Shown piece after piece: positions 24,716-33,792 of a stretch of 64,000 bases of DNA. The stretch lies in the NCBI GenBank assembly GCA_964576515.1, contig CAZNUW010000007.1:1-64000 (forward strand). The letters run 5' to 3'. The stretch is from SHVO01 sp964576515. Its GTDB lineage: Bacteria > Pseudomonadota > Alphaproteobacteria > Rhodospirillales > Rhodospirillaceae. How positions within the stretch are numbered: position 1 is the first letter of the stretch; every line of letters begins with the position of its first letter. Position numbers and translations under genes: made by a program. The notes beneath the pieces are model-generated. The model worked only from the letters and a program-made list of their open reading frames with translations, had not been told where the DNA came from and did no database searches.

Positions 24716-25197
24716 TGCCCGATATAGAGGTCTTCATCGCCGCCGCGAATGCGTTGCTGGCGATAGATGTCGTGGCATCGTTTGCAACTGATCTGGTCGG
24801 TGTACCAGACGACGTCCGTCACGGTGCCGAATTTCGCGGCTTCCACAGCCATCGCGACGGCCGCCTCGAATTCCCGCATGTGCATCGTGTAGTCGTCCCA
24901 CTGGTCCCAGATGACGGTGCGCGAGGTGCCGCCCGGCGCGCGCTTCTCGAAGCTCGGCAACACCGTGCGCGACATGGTGAGGGCGGTTTCCAGATGGGAC
25001 TTCAGGTTGGCGGGCGGTCCGCCGAACGCGACGATGCCGGCGATGGCTTTGAACTGCGCTTCCAAGGCGACCATGATGTGCTTGCGGTAAGCGATCGCCT
25101 CTTGGTCCAGCGGCGCTTCGGCGGCCGTGGCCGATCCCCCGAGCAGGGTGAGCCCGGCATAGAGCGCGGGGAGCAGGGTTCCGAGTTTCGTTCTCAT
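24712..25197 (-). CDS. Cytochrome c' family protein
   Basis: A 161-residue periplasmic c-type cytochrome: signal peptide (1-26), four-helix bundle and the C-terminal haem motif C138-K-R-C141-H142 followed by DIYR, as in cytochromes c'. Cytochromes c' bind NO, which would fit a denitrifying organism. It lies 14 bases after the DUF983 gene on the same strand, so the two are probably co-transcribed. Length is normal. Confidence 0.92.
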   Translation of the reverse strand: MRTKLGTLLPALYAGLTLLGGSATAAEAPLDQEAIAYRKHIMVALEAQFKAIAGIVAFGGPPANLKSHLETALTMSRTVLPSFEKRAPGGTSRTVIWDQWDDYTMHMREFEAAVAMAVEAAKFGTVTDVVWYTDQISCKRCHDIYRQQRIRGGDEDLYIGH

Positions 25198-25211
25198 GAC
25201 GCCTCCGACAT

Positions 25212-25640
25212 TTACGAGGGCAGGGAGTTCTGTTTCGCCTTCGCGCGCACAGCTTCAAAACCATGCAGCCCAAGCGCCCATTGCCAAGCGACCACGGCGC
25301 CCTTGACGGGCTGCAGCAACCCGATGGCGGCGATGAAGGTCAACGGAAACCAAAGCGCGAAGTGGACCCAGTAGGGCGGACGGAACGCCAGTTCCACCGT
25401 GAGCACGCCCGAGAAGATGAAGTGGCCGACCAAACTGACCACGATATAGGCGGGATAGTCGTCCGCCTCGTGATGATGGAGTTCCTCGCGGCACGCGGGA
25501 CAATGATCCACGACTTTCAGGAAGCGCCCGAAAAGGCGCCCTTCGCCGCAGCGCGGACATTTCATGCACAGGCCGCGACGCACCGCGGTCCAGAGTGAAA
25601 CCTCGGACGTCCGGGAGTTTTCGCCTGTCGTGTGCCTCAC
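25212..25640 (-). CDS. DUF983 family membrane protein
   Basis: A 142-residue protein with the family layout: RRGLCMKCPRCGEGRLFGRFLKVVDHCPACREEL (two CxxC zinc-ribbon knuckles), then HHHEADDYPAYIVVSLVGH and two membrane helices. The GTG start is chosen because AAGGAG lies six bases before it; an ATG at 25667 would add nine residues but has no ribosome site. The function of DUF983 is not established; it often lies near cytochrome oxidase genes. Transcription must start in or near the inverted repeat shared with the divergent MocR regulator. Confidence 0.88.
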   Translation of the reverse strand: MRHTTGENSRTSEVSLWTAVRRGLCMKCPRCGEGRLFGRFLKVVDHCPACREELHHHEADDYPAYIVVSLVGHFIFSGVLTVELAFRPPYWVHFALWFPLTFIAAIGLLQPVKGAVVAWQWALGLHGFEAVRAKAKQNSLPS

Positions 25641-25667
25641 ATTCCGCTCCTTGACCCGCGCATGCAT

Positions 25668-25724
25668 CCATACAATAAGACCCTGGTATCCGAACAATCA
25701 AAGACAATGGGACTTATTGTATGG
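25668..25724. promoter_or_regulatory. 12-bp inverted repeat operator at the DUF983/MocR divergent start
   Basis: CCATACAATAAG (25668-25679) and CTTATTGTATGG (25713-25724) are perfect inverted copies 33 bases apart; the right arm includes the ATG of the MocR gene. Additional ACAAT words lie between them (GAACAATC, AGACAATG). MocR/PdxR regulators bind paired sites of this kind in their own divergent promoter, so this is a strong autoregulatory operator candidate. Confidence 0.8.
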
Positions 25725-27097
25725 ATTGGCTCCCTGCATTGTCCGAGTGGTCCGGTCCGGCCTTCCTGCGCATCGTCGATGCGCTGGCGGCCGACATCGC
25801 CAGCGGGCGCCTCTCGCGCGGCCAGCGTTTACCAACCCATCGCGCGCTCGCGCAAGCGTTGAAGCTCGATCTGACGACTGTTACACGCGCCTACGGCGAA
25901 GCCCGCCGGCGCGGCCTGATCGATGCGCGCGTCGGGCAGGGGACATTCATTTCCGAGACGACGGCGCGGTCGCAACCCAGCGCGCCGTTCGCCACGAAGA
26001 TCGATCTTTCGATGAATATTCCGCCGCAGCCGGTGGAAGCCAATCTCGACTTGCGGATCGCGCAAGGACTGAAGGCGGTCCAAGATGCCTTTGGTTTCAG
26101 CGCGCTTCTCAACTATCAGCGCGCGGGCGGGGCGGAGCATGACGCGGCGGCGGCCGTGAAGTGGTTGCGCAAACGCATCCCTCATGTCGCGGCCGACCGG
26201 ACGGTTATTTTTCCCGGCAACCAATCCATCATCTTCAACACGCTGCTCGCGGTCGCCGCGCGCGGCGATGTGGTGTTGACCGAGACGTTGACCTATCCCG
26301 GCATGAAGGCGGCCGCCGCCAAACTGGGCATTCGTCTTGTCGGTGTCCCCATGGACGCCGAGGGCGTCTTGCCGGACGCGCTGGCGAAGGCGTGTAAAGC
26401 GCATAAGCCCAAAGCCGTCTATCTCACGCCCACGCAGCACAACCCGACCGCGGCGACCCTCGGCGCTTCGCGCCGCGACGCCGTGGCGGACCTGATCCGG
26501 CGTCACGGGACGCTTTTGATTGAAGACGACGCCTATGGGGCGCTGGAACCGGGCATCGCGCCGATTTCCACACTTGTCCCGGAGCGCAGCTATCTTGCCG
26601 TCGGACTCGCGAAGTGCATCGCGCCCGCGCTACGGGTGTCCTACCTGGTCGCGCCGGACGCCGCCGCGGCGGAAACGCTGCGTGGTAATCTTCAGGCGAC
26701 GGCGCTGATGCCGCCGCCCTTGATGGTTGCGCTTGCGTCCCATTGGATGCGCGCCGGGATCGTCGATCAAATCATCACGGCGATCCGCGCCGAAGCGCGC
26801 GGCCGTCAGTCCATGGCGTCCAAAATCCTGAAAGGCGTCAGCTATTCTTCGCAACCCAATGCGCATCATCTTTGGCTTCCCATGCCGCCCCAGTGGCGGC
26901 GCACGGACTTCGTCGCATATTCGGTGCGTCAGGGATTGGCGGTGGTGGGCGACGAAGCGTTCGCGGTCGGCGACCAGTCGCCGGCGGGCGTGCGGGTGTC
27001 CTTGGGTGCGGCGCGCAACCGCGCGGAACTCGCCCAAGCGCTCCAGTTCCTGGCGGAGACGATGACGTCTTCACGCCAGAGCTCCGCGATTGTGTAA
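25721..27097 (+). CDS. MocR/PdxR-type transcriptional regulator (GntR-aminotransferase fusion)
   Basis: A 458-residue regulator: N-terminal GntR winged helix (about 13-78; GRLSRGQRLPTHRALAQALKLDLTTVTRAYGEARRRGLI) and a class I aminotransferase-like domain (about 95-450). PLP-contact residues are present: HNPT at 240-243, D269/D270 in IEDDAYG, Schiff-base K298 in GLAKCIAP, and R305. Such proteins sense PLP or amino-acid aldimines. The start codon lies within the right arm of the inverted repeat and has no strong ribosome site. Its controlled gene may be the divergent DUF983-cytochrome c' pair or the reductase downstream. Confidence 0.93.
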   Translation: MDWLPALSEWSGPAFLRIVDALAADIASGRLSRGQRLPTHRALAQALKLDLTTVTRAYGEARRRGLIDARVGQGTFISETTARSQPSAPFATKIDLSMNIPPQPVEANLDLRIAQGLKAVQDAFGFSALLNYQRAGGAEHDAAAAVKWLRKRIPHVAADRTVIFPGNQSIIFNTLLAVAARGDVVLTETLTYPGMKAAAAKLGIRLVGVPMDAEGVLPDALAKACKAHKPKAVYLTPTQHNPTAATLGASRRDAVADLIRRHGTLLIEDDAYGALEPGIAPISTLVPERSYLAVGLAKCIAPALRVSYLVAPDAAAAETLRGNLQATALMPPPLMVALASHWMRAGIVDQIITAIRAEARGRQSMASKILKGVSYSSQPNAHHLWLPMPPQWRRTDFVAYSVRQGLAVVGDEAFAVGDQSPAGVRVSLGAARNRAELAQALQFLAETMTSSRQSSAIV

Positions 27098-27125
27098 TAT
27101 GCCCTCGGGACAGGAGGAGGTCGCG

Positions 27126-27782
27126 ATGTCCAAGGTGCGTGTGAACTGCTTCACACTTTCACTCGACGGTTTCGGGGCCGGCCCCGATCAAAGCCTCGAA
27201 CGTCCGCTCGGCGTCGGAGGCGAGAGCCTGCATACGTGGTTCTATCCGACCAAGACCTTTCAAAAGATGCTGGGCAACGATAACGGTGCTCTCGGTATCG
27301 ACGAGGACTTCGCCCGGCGGGGAACCGAAAACCTCGGCGCGTGGATTCTCGGCCGCAACATGTTCGGTCCGGTGCGTGGGCCCTGGCCCGACGAAAGTTG
27401 GAAAGGCTGGTGGGGCGAGACGCCGCCGTATCGCTGCGATGTCTTTGTACTGACGCACCACACCCGCCCGCCCTTGAAGATGGACGGCGGGACGACGTTC
27501 CATTTTATCACGGACGGCATCCATGTCGCGCTCGACCGGGCACGGGCGGCGGCGAACGGCAAGGACATCCGGATCGGGGGCGGGGTCGAAACCATCCGCC
27601 AGTATCTTGAAGCCGGTTTGATCGATGAAATGCACATCGCGGTCAGTCCTGTGCTTCTGGGCCGGGGCGAATCTCTCCTGACGGGCCTCGATCTTGCCGC
27701 GCGGGGCTTCGGCCCGGCGGATTATGTCGGGACGGAGAAAGCCGCGCACTACGTCCTGGCGAAAAAGAAGGGGAAAACATAG
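27126..27782 (+). CDS. Dihydrofolate reductase family protein (RibD C-terminal-like)
   Basis: A 218-residue NADPH-dependent reductase-like protein. VNCFTLSLDGFGAGPDQS at the start, AWILGRNMFG, PPYRCDVFVLTHHTR, IRIGGGVETIRQYLEAGLIDEMHIAVSPVLLGRGESL are typical of the RibD/DHFR-like family found in many bacteria without assigned substrate. AGGAGG precedes the ATG by six bases. It lies 28 bases after the MocR gene and may be co-transcribed with it. Confidence 0.88.
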   Translation: MSKVRVNCFTLSLDGFGAGPDQSLERPLGVGGESLHTWFYPTKTFQKMLGNDNGALGIDEDFARRGTENLGAWILGRNMFGPVRGPWPDESWKGWWGETPPYRCDVFVLTHHTRPPLKMDGGTTFHFITDGIHVALDRARAAANGKDIRIGGGVETIRQYLEAGLIDEMHIAVSPVLLGRGESLLTGLDLAARGFGPADYVGTEKAAHYVLAKKKGKT

Positions 27783-27894
27783 CCTTCCAACCGTCGTCGG
27801 GCGGTCGTTCGGCGATGGACGCGCGGGAAAACCGGTGCTCTAATCGCGCCACCTTGGGTGCATTGGGCACAAGGCGTGTGTGAGGAGGACCCCT

Positions 27895-28479
27895 ATGAAG
27901 CAATTTCTGATCGGCGCCTTGTTGTCGAGCGTCGTTATGGTGCCGGCTTATGCCGCGCTCAAAACCGGCGAGACCGCGCCGGACTTCAAAGCGCAAGCCG
28001 CGCTCGCGGGGAAGGAGTTCAATTTCTCGCTGGAGGACGCGCTGAAGAAGGGGCCGGTGGTGGTGTACTTCTATCCGGCGGCTTACACGCGGGGCTGCAA
28101 CATCGAAGCGAAGACCTTCGCCGACAACGCCGATAACTTCGCCCAAGCGGGCGCGACCATCATCGGCGTGTCGCAGGACAGTATTGCGAAGTTGAAGGAC
28201 TATTCGGCCGACCCCGAATACTGCGCGGGCAAGTTCCCGGTCGCTGCGGACGCCGGCGGCAAAATCACGGCGTCCTATCAGCTCGCCACCATGTCGCTCG
28301 ACCGCAAGGTCACCGATACACGCGGCGCGGAAGTGACGCACGCGCTGACGGAACGTACGACCTTCGTGATCACGCCGGATAAGAAAGTGATCGCCACGCT
28401 GTCGTCGAACGACGACAAGGTCGCGCCGCACGAACATGCCGAGAAGTCGCTTGAGATCGTGAAGTCTCTGAAGAAATAG
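27895..28479 (+). CDS. Exported peroxiredoxin (AhpC/TSA, Bcp-like)
   Basis: A 194-residue thiol peroxidase with a signal peptide (MKQFLIGALLSSVVMVPAYA-A). The catalytic block is VYFYPAAYTRGCNIEAKTF with peroxidatic C68; C110 (DPEYCAGKF) is a candidate resolving cysteine. Atypical relative to PxxxTxxC only by spacing: P61-AAYTRG-C68. Periplasmic peroxiredoxins of this kind remove peroxides in the envelope. GAGGAGG lies seven bases before the ATG. A terminator follows. Confidence 0.92.
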   Translation: MKQFLIGALLSSVVMVPAYAALKTGETAPDFKAQAALAGKEFNFSLEDALKKGPVVVYFYPAAYTRGCNIEAKTFADNADNFAQAGATIIGVSQDSIAKLKDYSADPEYCAGKFPVAADAGGKITASYQLATMSLDRKVTDTRGAEVTHALTERTTFVITPDKKVIATLSSNDDKVAPHEHAEKSLEIVKSLKK

Positions 28480-28503
28480 ACCTGAGCGCTATTTGTCGGC
28501 GCG

Positions 28504-28536
28504 CGAGGCGGGAGGAATCCTGCCTCGTTGCTTTTT
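28504..28536 (+). terminator. Terminator after peroxiredoxin
   Basis: CGAGGCGGGA (28504-28513), GGAA loop, TCCTGCCTCG (28518-28527) with one G-U pair, then TTGCTTTTT. The next gene's ribosome site begins directly after it. Confidence 0.82.
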
Positions 28537-28550
28537 GGGGAGGATAGAAA

Positions 28551-29747
28551 ATGAAAATCGGGCATTGGCTGTTTGGCGCCGCGGCGCTTTTTTCAGCGCA
28601 TATGGCCGCGGCGGCCGAAAGCGGCGCGGTGAACCGGGAATGGCGCGGCCGTATCGCCGAACTCGCGCAACCCGGCGCCGACGAGGTTGTTTTGACGGCG
28701 GTCGGGGACGCCATCTGGACCAAACACATCGCCGACAGCAAGGATCAGCGCCTTCAGGCTCTGTTCGAGGTCATGCGGACGAGCGATATCGCCTTCATCA
28801 ATTTCGAGCAGGTGCTTGCCGACAGCGGCTATCCGACGCCCAAAGAGATAGCGATGGCGGATCCCGCCATCATCAGCGACTTCGTATGGGCGGGCGCGGA
28901 TATCGTTTCCACCGCCAACAATCACGCGATGGACTTCGGCTCGAGCGGCTTAGAGACGACGATCAAGACGCTCGATGCGAATAACATCAAGCACTCAGGC
29001 GCCGGGATGACGCTCTCCGACGCATTCAAGCCGACCGTTGTGGAAAGGAAAGGCCTGAAGCTCGCACTCGTGTCGGTGATGGTGTCGCCCAATTTGAACA
29101 TCGGGACCGCCGCGACGGAAAAGACCCCGGGTGTGGCGTGGGTGCGCGGCACGACGGTGCGTTTGAAGGACGGCGGCACAGCGATCATTCCGTGGGACGC
29201 GGATCTTCGTGCGATGGAGGCCGCGATCCGCGACGCCCGAAAACTCGCGCCGCTTGTCGCGGTGAGCATGCATATCCACTGGGGCGACCTGGAGAAGGTC
29301 GATGCGGACGGGAAGCAGGTGGTCGCGCGCGCCGCGATTGACGCCGGCGCGGACATGATTCTCGGTCACGGTCCGCATATCGTGAACGGGATCGAATTCT
29401 ATAAGGCGAAACCGATCATCTACAGTATCGGCAACTTCGCCTTTCAGTTCCCGCCGGGCGCTTACACCTACTTTCCGTCGTCGCTGCCGACGGTCAGGCG
29501 GTTGTCGGCGGATCAGCGTTTATTTGAAGCGATGATGGTGCGGATGGTTCTGTCGCAGAAGGGAGAATTCCGGCGGTTCGAGTTGCTGCCGGTCGGTTTG
29601 ACGCCCGACGGCAGTCCGTACCTGGTCACCGGCCAAACGGCCGATAAGATTTTCGCCAAGGTGCAGGAACTGTCGGCGCCCTACGGCACAAAAATCAACC
29701 GCATGGGCTGGTATGCGACGGTCGATTTGCCGGCCGCGGCGCCCTAA
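28551..29747 (+). CDS. CapA/PgsA-like exported metallophosphoesterase-fold protein
   Basis: A 398-residue secreted protein: signal peptide (1-22), then the CapA superfamily core. Conserved blocks are TAVGDAIW, FINFEQVLAD, ADIVSTANNHAMDFGSSGL, VAVSMHIHWGD, GHGPHIVNGIEFY and IIYSIGNFAFQF. In Gram-positives CapA/PgsA acts in poly-gamma-glutamate synthesis or export; in proteobacteria without capB/capC its substrate is unknown, and no such partners are seen here. GGGGAGG precedes the ATG. Its end overlaps the convergent protease gene by four bases. Confidence 0.9.
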   Translation: MKIGHWLFGAAALFSAHMAAAAESGAVNREWRGRIAELAQPGADEVVLTAVGDAIWTKHIADSKDQRLQALFEVMRTSDIAFINFEQVLADSGYPTPKEIAMADPAIISDFVWAGADIVSTANNHAMDFGSSGLETTIKTLDANNIKHSGAGMTLSDAFKPTVVERKGLKLALVSVMVSPNLNIGTAATEKTPGVAWVRGTTVRLKDGGTAIIPWDADLRAMEAAIRDARKLAPLVAVSMHIHWGDLEKVDADGKQVVARAAIDAGADMILGHGPHIVNGIEFYKAKPIIYSIGNFAFQFPPGAYTYFPSSLPTVRRLSADQRLFEAMMVRMVLSQKGEFRRFELLPVGLTPDGSPYLVTGQTADKIFAKVQELSAPYGTKINRMGWYATVDLPAAAP

Positions 29748-30661
29748 TCGGCGCGGAGGACGCGCGCGCTCTCGGGCGCGAGAGTCTGCGCGAAAGCGTT
29801 GGCGCGTTTGACGAGGTCGACCGTCCGGGCGTTGACCGGGATCGCGATGTTGATGTGGTTGACTAGGTTAACCGGGATGATCTCGCCGGCGTGCTTGCGC
29901 TTTTCGTAGGCGTCGCGGGTGAGTTCCGGATAGACCTGCGCGACATTGATGGCGCGCACCACCCAGGCGCCACCGACCTGTTCCACGATCGGCGCTCCCG
30001 AATGGCCGGGCCATACGTCGCAGGTGTGGCCGATGAGACCCGGCGAGCGCGGGAACTGCGCATTGCGGGTGAGGGAGGCGAAGGCGCAGCCGGTCTGGAC
30101 CGTGCGCGGGGTCGCACCGTCGTAGTCGAACGTGAGGGAAACGCCGGCCATCGCGTAACGCGGCGCGCCGATATTGGCGATCCCGCGTTCGGCCGCGCCG
30201 GGCGGCATCACGGTGAGCGGGGCGTAGTCGACGGGTTCCTCAAGAATGAGAGCGATGACATCATGAGCGCGTGTGCGGGCGTGAAGGGGCAGGTCGGCGG
30301 TGCTCACCAATGTAAACTGGAAGTGATCGAGGATTTTGATTTTGCGGCCGCCGGTCTCGCCTTCGGGCACATAGACCCATTCGCCGGCGTGGAACGCGCC
30401 ACCGTCGCTGAAAACATTATGCCAATTGGTGAGAATGACGCGTGGCCCGACGACAAACGCCGTGCCGATGCCCGACAACACGCCATTCTTCGCGTCGGCG
30501 CGCATGACGAAGCCGACGGCGTTGGTCCACGGATACTGTCCTTGATCGACGCGGCGGTCATCGGCGCCGATGATGGAGGCGTGTGCGTCAGGCGCCGCCG
30601 CAAGCGACAGCACAGCGCACCCAACCGCGCACAACGCACGTAAAAAACGACCCCAGCCCAT
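29744..30661 (-). CDS. Secreted trypsin-like serine protease
   Basis: A 305-residue exported protein with signal peptide (to about AHA-S at residue 28) and a chymotrypsin-type fold. The triad is H81 (ILTNWHNVF), D134 (AHDVIALI) and S221 (PGHSGAPIV). The Ser motif GHSGAP rather than GDSGGP resembles the V8/glutamyl-endopeptidase-like group. C192 and C214 may pair. The chosen ATG (MGWGRFL) has no clear ribosome site; the frame continues upstream with basic, non-signal sequence. Natural substrate unknown. Confidence 0.85.
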   Translation of the reverse strand: MGWGRFLRALCAVGCAVLSLAAAPDAHASIIGADDRRVDQGQYPWTNAVGFVMRADAKNGVLSGIGTAFVVGPRVILTNWHNVFSDGGAFHAGEWVYVPEGETGGRKIKILDHFQFTLVSTADLPLHARTRAHDVIALILEEPVDYAPLTVMPPGAAERGIANIGAPRYAMAGVSLTFDYDGATPRTVQTGCAFASLTRNAQFPRSPGLIGHTCDVWPGHSGAPIVEQVGGAWVVRAINVAQVYPELTRDAYEKRKHAGEIIPVNLVNHINIAIPVNARTVDLVKRANAFAQTLAPESARVLRAD

Positions 30662-30816
30662 TGCGAAAACGGTAACGCAAACCGGCCGACTCGCAAAGCG
30701 AGATCCTGGCGATTTTGCGGCGTTTGCGCCCGAGTCTGCCACCACACTTACGCGCGGTTCGAGTCGTACGACTTTGGATTTCGGGAATCTTTAGGTAAGG
30801 CCGCGCAAAGGTGGTG

Positions 30817-31650
30817 TTACTTCGTGCGCTTCGCGACGATATCGGTCGTCCGGCCCGCCAGAACCACCGTCGCCTCCATCGACTCGCCCACGACCTTTCC
30901 TTCAAACGCGAAAGCCTGCGTGCCGCGCGGATCGGGAATGCGTGCCTCGAACTTCAGAGAGTCCGCGACGAGAACGGGAATCTCGACGGGCGCTTTCACG
31001 TCGTCGACATACAAGGTTCCCGCGACTTTCTGGAAGTTCTGACCGAGATCCGCCCGGTAGACGCGACCGTTCATACGCCACTCCCAGGTCCCGCCGACTT
31101 TCGCCGGGACGATCCAGAAGTAGAGGGTGCGTTTTTCCAGGGCCTCGAACTTGTCCGCTTCCCAATCGCCCAAGGCGTAGTCATGCGCGACGATACGCGT
31201 GCCCGGCTTCATATCGAGCATTTTGGGCCGCAGCTTCATCATCATGTCGGGAAGAAGATAAAGCGGGAGCACGGAGGCCTCGGAAAAATCGAAGGCGAAC
31301 ATGTCGCCCTGATGAAAGGTGACCTTGTCCTCGACACCGGCTTTCTTGGCATTGGCGCGCGCTTCCTCGACCCGCACGGGATCGAGATCCACGCCGACGC
31401 CTTTTTGCGCGCCGAAGTCCTTCACGGCGGCGATCGGAAGCCGGCCGTCGCCGGACCCAAGGTCGTACACGATGTCGCCGGGACCGACGCGCCCGAGGGT
31501 CAACATCGCCTTCACGACATCCATTGGGGTGGCGACGAACGGCGCGTCGAGATCGATGCTTTGATCCACCGGGGGTGTTTGCGCCTGCGCAAGGCCGCCG
31601 GCAATGAACACGCCGAGCGCCAAAGCGGGCAAGAACATCCTGATGGTCAT
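30817..31650 (-). CDS. SAM-dependent methyltransferase-like protein with signal peptide
   Basis: A 277-residue protein with a convincing Sec signal (MFLPALALGVFIAGGLAQA-Q) followed by a class I methyltransferase fold: motif I VYDLGSGDGRLPI (62-74), VGVDLDPVRVEEA, and FHQGDMFAFDF. The C-terminal ~100 residues are beta-rich (YFWIVPAKVGGTWEW; VAGTLYVDDVKAPVEIPVL). GGAGA lies ahead of the ATG. SAM is not known to be available in the periplasm, so the export signal on this fold is puzzling: it may bind another ligand. Confidence 0.8.
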   Translation of the reverse strand: MTIRMFLPALALGVFIAGGLAQAQTPPVDQSIDLDAPFVATPMDVVKAMLTLGRVGPGDIVYDLGSGDGRLPIAAVKDFGAQKGVGVDLDPVRVEEARANAKKAGVEDKVTFHQGDMFAFDFSEASVLPLYLLPDMMMKLRPKMLDMKPGTRIVAHDYALGDWEADKFEALEKRTLYFWIVPAKVGGTWEWRMNGRVYRADLGQNFQKVAGTLYVDDVKAPVEIPVLVADSLKFEARIPDPRGTQAFAFEGKVVGESMEATVVLAGRTTDIVAKRTK

Positions 31651-31722
31651 ACGTCTGTCTCCGGTCGTGGGGCGTGCTGTGCGCACGCTATCCTAGAACA
31701 GCCCACGACCCAAGAAACAAGA

Positions 31723-32172
31723 CTAGGCGGCGGCGCTCTCCAACGCCGCGATATCGATCTTCTTCATTTTCATCATGGCGCTCACGGCGCGCTGGACGCG
31801 GGCGGGATCCTTGTCTTGCAAGAGTTGCGCGAGCTTGCGCGGAATGATCTGCCATGACACGCCGAATTTATCCGTTAGCCAACCACAGGGTTGCTCGGCG
31901 CCGCCGTCGGCGGTCAGCGCCGACCAGAGATGGTCGACTTCTTCTTGCGTCTCGACGTCGACCATCAACGAGATGGCGCCCGTGAGTTTGAGATGGGGGC
32001 CGCCGTTAAAACAGTGCACCTGCAGCCCTTCCAACTCGACGGTGCCGCTGTGCACACTTTCACCGTTGCGCATGACGTTCACGATCCTGGCGTTCTTGAA
32101 GACCGAGACATAAAGGTTCATGGCCGCTTCGGCCTGGTCGTTGAACCATATGAACGGGGTGATTTTCGGCAT
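31723..32172 (-). CDS. VOC family protein (PhnB-like)
   Basis: A 149-residue protein beginning MPKITPFIWFNDQAEAAMNLYVSVF, with HCFNGGPHLKLTGAISLMVDVETQEEVDHLWSALTADGG and CGWLTDKFGVSWQIIPRKL. These are the standard blocks of the PhnB/3-demethylubiquinone-methyltransferase-like VOC family (betaalphabetabetabeta units, often metal-binding). AGGGAG precedes the ATG. Function unknown; frequently annotated as glyoxalase-like. Confidence 0.92.
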   Translation of the reverse strand: MPKITPFIWFNDQAEAAMNLYVSVFKNARIVNVMRNGESVHSGTVELEGLQVHCFNGGPHLKLTGAISLMVDVETQEEVDHLWSALTADGGAEQPCGWLTDKFGVSWQIIPRKLAQLLQDKDPARVQRAVSAMMKMKKIDIAALESAAA

Positions 32173-32386
32173 TGGCGGCTCTCCCTTTTTTTGGATGATC
32201 TCGACCCAAGGACGGACGGGTGCCCCCGGAGCCGACAAGGGCCTTCAAAAAAACGCCTTCCCGGTCGACGCGGGTAATGAATTGGACTCATTAGTATTTC
32301 TAAAAAAGAGCATAGCGCGTTACACGCGTTAGGCTGCCGACCGTCATAAAATTCCTATAAGATGCGTCACCTTTTAGACGAACAGG

Positions 32387-33748
32387 ATGACCATGCGGAC
32401 CCTTCTGCGCAGCTCTGTTAGCGCCCTGATTCTCGCGACTTTGGCCGTGGCTGGCGCCGCGGCGGCGCCGGCCGATCCCCGGCATTACGAGGCGGAACCG
32501 ATGCCGCCGGGGTTCCAGGTGCTGGCCAGCGAATTGGAAGGGCCGGTGTTCGCCGATCCCAACGGGCGGACGCTTTATACGTGGCCGCTCAATAAGATCC
32601 GCAACGGCGACATCGGCGAGGTGAAGAACAAGCCGCCCACCTGCACCGACGAAGTGCAGAAGACGACCAGCGGATTCATGAGCCCGTACCCCGGCGGCTT
32701 TGAGCTCCCTGAGCTCGCGAGCCGTCCGTCCTGCACCCAGGATTGGCCGCCGGCTATTGCCGGCGTCGACGCCGAGCCGGTCGGCAAATTCGCCATCGTC
32801 GAAGGGCCGGGCGGACGCAAGCAGTGGACCTATGACGGATACCCGCTTTACACGTCCGTGCGCGATAAACTGCCCGGCGACGTGCTGGGATCGGCCGGCC
32901 GCCAGACCGGCGGTGGGGACGGGGGCGTCTATCGCCGCCCCATCATGCCGAAAGCCTCCGTGCCGCCCGCGTTCGGCGTGTTCACGGTGCAACTGGGCCG
33001 CTTGATCGGGCTTACGTCGGGATATTCGATCTACACGTCGGACCGCGACGGTGTTCACAAATCCAACTGCGACGCGCTCTGCCAGAAGACGTGGCGGCCG
33101 GTCGCGGCTGGTGAAGTGGCCGTGGCGAAGGGCGATTGGACCGTGTTCGAGCGCGCGCCGGGTCTCAAACAATGGGCCTTCAAGGGCAAGCCGGTCTATA
33201 CCTTCACCGGCGATGAGAAAGAGCGCGGCTTCCAAGGCGGCGACGAGCCGGGCTGGCATAACGTGTGGATGCAACAAGCGCCCCAGCCGCCGGCGGGTTT
33301 CTCGGTGCAAGACACCCACACCGGGCAGGTGCTGGCTTCGCCGAACGGCAAGACCATTTATTTCTATAGCTGCACCGACGACGCGCACGATCAATTGCTG
33401 TGCGATCACCCGGCCGCGCCGCAGGCGTACCGGTTCGCCATTTGCGGCGGCGGCGATCCTGAACGCTGTGTGAAGACGTTCCCGTACATCATCGCGGACG
33501 CCAGAGCAAAAGTGACGTCGCAGTCCTGGAGCGTCATGTACATCAATCCAACGACCGGCCGCGAAACCAAGGCCGACGATGCAAGCGCCCTGCGCGTGTG
33601 GGCGTACCGTCAGCGGCCGGTTTACAACTTCGTGGGCGATAAGGCGCCGGGCGATGTCGAAGGTGACGCCTGGGGCGAATTCAACGGCCGCAAGAACGGA
33701 TACAAGGCCTTCTGGCTGCGCGATGACTTCGACCGGAACGGCGAATGA
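32387..33748 (+). CDS. Cassette I protein A1: secreted protein with three PF03640-like repeats
   Basis: A 453-residue exported protein (signal peptide ending AGAAAA-P). It has three repeats related to the secreted repeat of unknown function PF03640/COG4315: about 50-165 (GRTLYTW ... DWPPAIA ... KQWTYDGYPLYTS ... PGDV), 205-290 (YSIYTSDRDGVHKSNCDALCQKTW ... KQWAFKGKPVYTFTGDE) and 315-445 (GKTIYFYSCTDD ... VWAYRQRPVYNFVGDKAPGDV). Each repeat has a Cys pair (C86/C116, C228/C232, C329/C339). Paralogues are at 51240 and 58738. Its stop overlaps an ATG, and the B1 start follows 44 bases on. No DUF1592/1552 genes precede this copy. Cellular role unknown. Confidence 0.82.
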   Translation: MTMRTLLRSSVSALILATLAVAGAAAAPADPRHYEAEPMPPGFQVLASELEGPVFADPNGRTLYTWPLNKIRNGDIGEVKNKPPTCTDEVQKTTSGFMSPYPGGFELPELASRPSCTQDWPPAIAGVDAEPVGKFAIVEGPGGRKQWTYDGYPLYTSVRDKLPGDVLGSAGRQTGGGDGGVYRRPIMPKASVPPAFGVFTVQLGRLIGLTSGYSIYTSDRDGVHKSNCDALCQKTWRPVAAGEVAVAKGDWTVFERAPGLKQWAFKGKPVYTFTGDEKERGFQGGDEPGWHNVWMQQAPQPPAGFSVQDTHTGQVLASPNGKTIYFYSCTDDAHDQLLCDHPAAPQAYRFAICGGGDPERCVKTFPYIIADARAKVTSQSWSVMYINPTTGRETKADDASALRVWAYRQRPVYNFVGDKAPGDVEGDAWGEFNGRKNGYKAFWLRDDFDRNGE

Positions 33749-33792
33749 CGATGGGGCGCGACAACCAGGGCCGCGACAATAAGGGGATGACA

